Below are positions 5,816 through 6,448 of a DNA stretch of 6,448 bases, in pieces. The notes below the pieces were generated by a model. It ran no database searches, was not told where the DNA came from, and was given only the letters and a program-made list of their open reading frames with translations. Numbering within the stretch: the stretch's first letter is position 1; every line of letters begins with the position of its first letter. The stretch is from Spirochaetaceae bacterium (lineage in GTDB: Bacteria; Spirochaetota; Spirochaetia; DSM-27196; Salinispiraceae). The stretch lies in contig SKVS01000374.1 in NCBI GenBank assembly GCA_007129335.1, positions 1-6,448 of the forward strand. The letters run 5' to 3'. The translations under genes were made by a program, and so were the position numbers.

Positions 5816-6448
5816 ATGACCATAGGCATCCTGAAAGAGCTACATCCCGATGAAACCCGGGTAGCTCTAGTCCCCCAGCAATTGCCAAAACTCATAAAGT
5901 CGGGCCACACGGTCCTCATTGAATCCCAGGCTGGCCTGGCATCTGGCTACGAGGATTCCCAATACACAGAAAAGGGCGGCACTATTTCCCCTCGCCAGGA
6001 AATCATTGGAACCTGCGATGCTCTGTTTACCCTTCGTGGCGGTGCAAACTGTACCGACTCCTTCGTTACCGAAGCCCGGGAACTGAAAGAAGGTTGCCTG
6101 GTTATTGGAATGCTGGATCCGTACCAGCCCCACCCAATTTTTCAGGTATACCGGGACAAGGGTATAAAGGCTTTTTCCCTGGAACTTATTCCCCGGATAA
6201 CCCGTGCCCAGAGCATGGATGTCCTTTCATCCATGGCGAACCTCGCAGGGTACAAGGCTGGAATCCTGGCTGCTTCAGCTCTTCCGAAAATGTTTCCTAT
6301 GATGATGACTGCCGCAGGAACCATTGTGCCTGCAAAAGTATTTATTTTGGGGGTTGGAGTAGCGGGACTGCAGGCCATTGCCACGACCAAACGATTGGGT
6401 GCCATTGTAAGTGCTTACGATGTCCGGCCGGCCGTAAAGGACCAGGTG
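5816..6448 (+). CDS. pntA: NAD(P) transhydrogenase subunit alpha (part 1), 5' portion
   Basis: The first 211 codons are present with no stop before the window edge. PntA is the NAD(H)-binding part of the proton-translocating transhydrogenase, which moves hydride between NADH and NADP+ using the proton gradient. The N-terminal alanine-dehydrogenase/PNT-type domain starts MTIGILKELHPDETRVALVP. The hallmark PRITRAQSMDVLSSMANLAGY (126-146) contains R127, Q132, D135, S138 and Y146, at the positions known as active-site residues of domain I in the Rhodospirillum rubrum enzyme. The Rossmann nucleotide loop GVGVAG (179-184) begins the NAD-binding fold, followed by AYDVRPAVKDQV. The start ATG 5816-5818 is firm: AAGGAG (5804-5809) lies six bases upstream. 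The protein is truncated here, so whether it is the separate alpha-1 subunit or a fused single-chain PntA is undecided. An alpha-2/beta pair would be expected downstream. Alanine dehydrogenase is less likely, because the RAQSMD segment is transhydrogenase-specific. Confidence 0.93.
   Translation, partial: MTIGILKELHPDETRVALVPQQLPKLIKSGHTVLIESQAGLASGYEDSQYTEKGGTISPRQEIIGTCDALFTLRGGANCTDSFVTEARELKEGCLVIGMLDPYQPHPIFQVYRDKGIKAFSLELIPRITRAQSMDVLSSMANLAGYKAGILAASALPKMFPMMMTAAGTIVPAKVFILGVGVAGLQAIATTKRLGAIVSAYDVRPAVKDQV

Noticed and set aside
5867..6405. Minus-strand open frames at 5867-6133 and 6142-6405
   Set aside because: They are antisense shadows of pntA, whose plus-strand frame carries all the transhydrogenase motifs.

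Overview
The window is 6448 bp of ordinary, gene-dense bacterial DNA with intermediate GC content. The best guess for the source is a spirochaete. The reasons are an archaeal/eukaryotic-type (type 3) prolyl-tRNA synthetase, a small secreted protein resembling the DUF2259 family known from treponemes and relatives, and a GH3 lipoprotein with a loose, spirochaete-like lipobox (ISSC). This is inference from family resemblance; no rRNA gene or other phylogenetic marker is present.

Layout from left to right. (1) The C-terminal end of an MFS/GPH-type sugar-cation symporter (+) enters from the left edge. It meets (2) proS (-) tail to tail, and their two stop codons share the palindrome CTAG at 379-382. 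(3) A secreted DUF2259-like protein (-) lies just upstream of proS and is probably co-transcribed with it. (4) After an 80-bp divergent gap comes an unrecognised polytopic membrane protein (+). An extended -10 box sits so close to its start that the mRNA may be leaderless. (5) Between this gene and the next, convergent gene is a ~150-bp MITE-like element: 19-bp terminal inverted repeats, a structured interior and a 7-bp flanking direct repeat, GGTATTA. (6) A CTP-dependent lipid kinase of the SEC59/DGK1/VTE5 family (-) follows. (7) A divergent promoter region contains a strong promoter, TTGACA-N16-TATAGT with an extended -10, which drives (8) a GH3 beta-N-acetylhexosaminidase lipoprotein (NagZ-like, +). 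(9) Then, 103 bp on, comes the 5' part of pntA (+), the NAD(P) transhydrogenase alpha-1 subunit, which runs off the right edge.

The genes do not form one pathway. They cover translation (proS), lipid phosphorylation, peptidoglycan or amino-sugar turnover (GH3), redox balance (pntA) and transport. No CRISPR array, rRNA, tRNA, phage module or defence system is visible. The most unusual item is the small inverted-repeat element at 3440-3591. The next are the apparent loss of most zinc-ligand cysteines in ProS and the possible leaderless membrane-protein gene.
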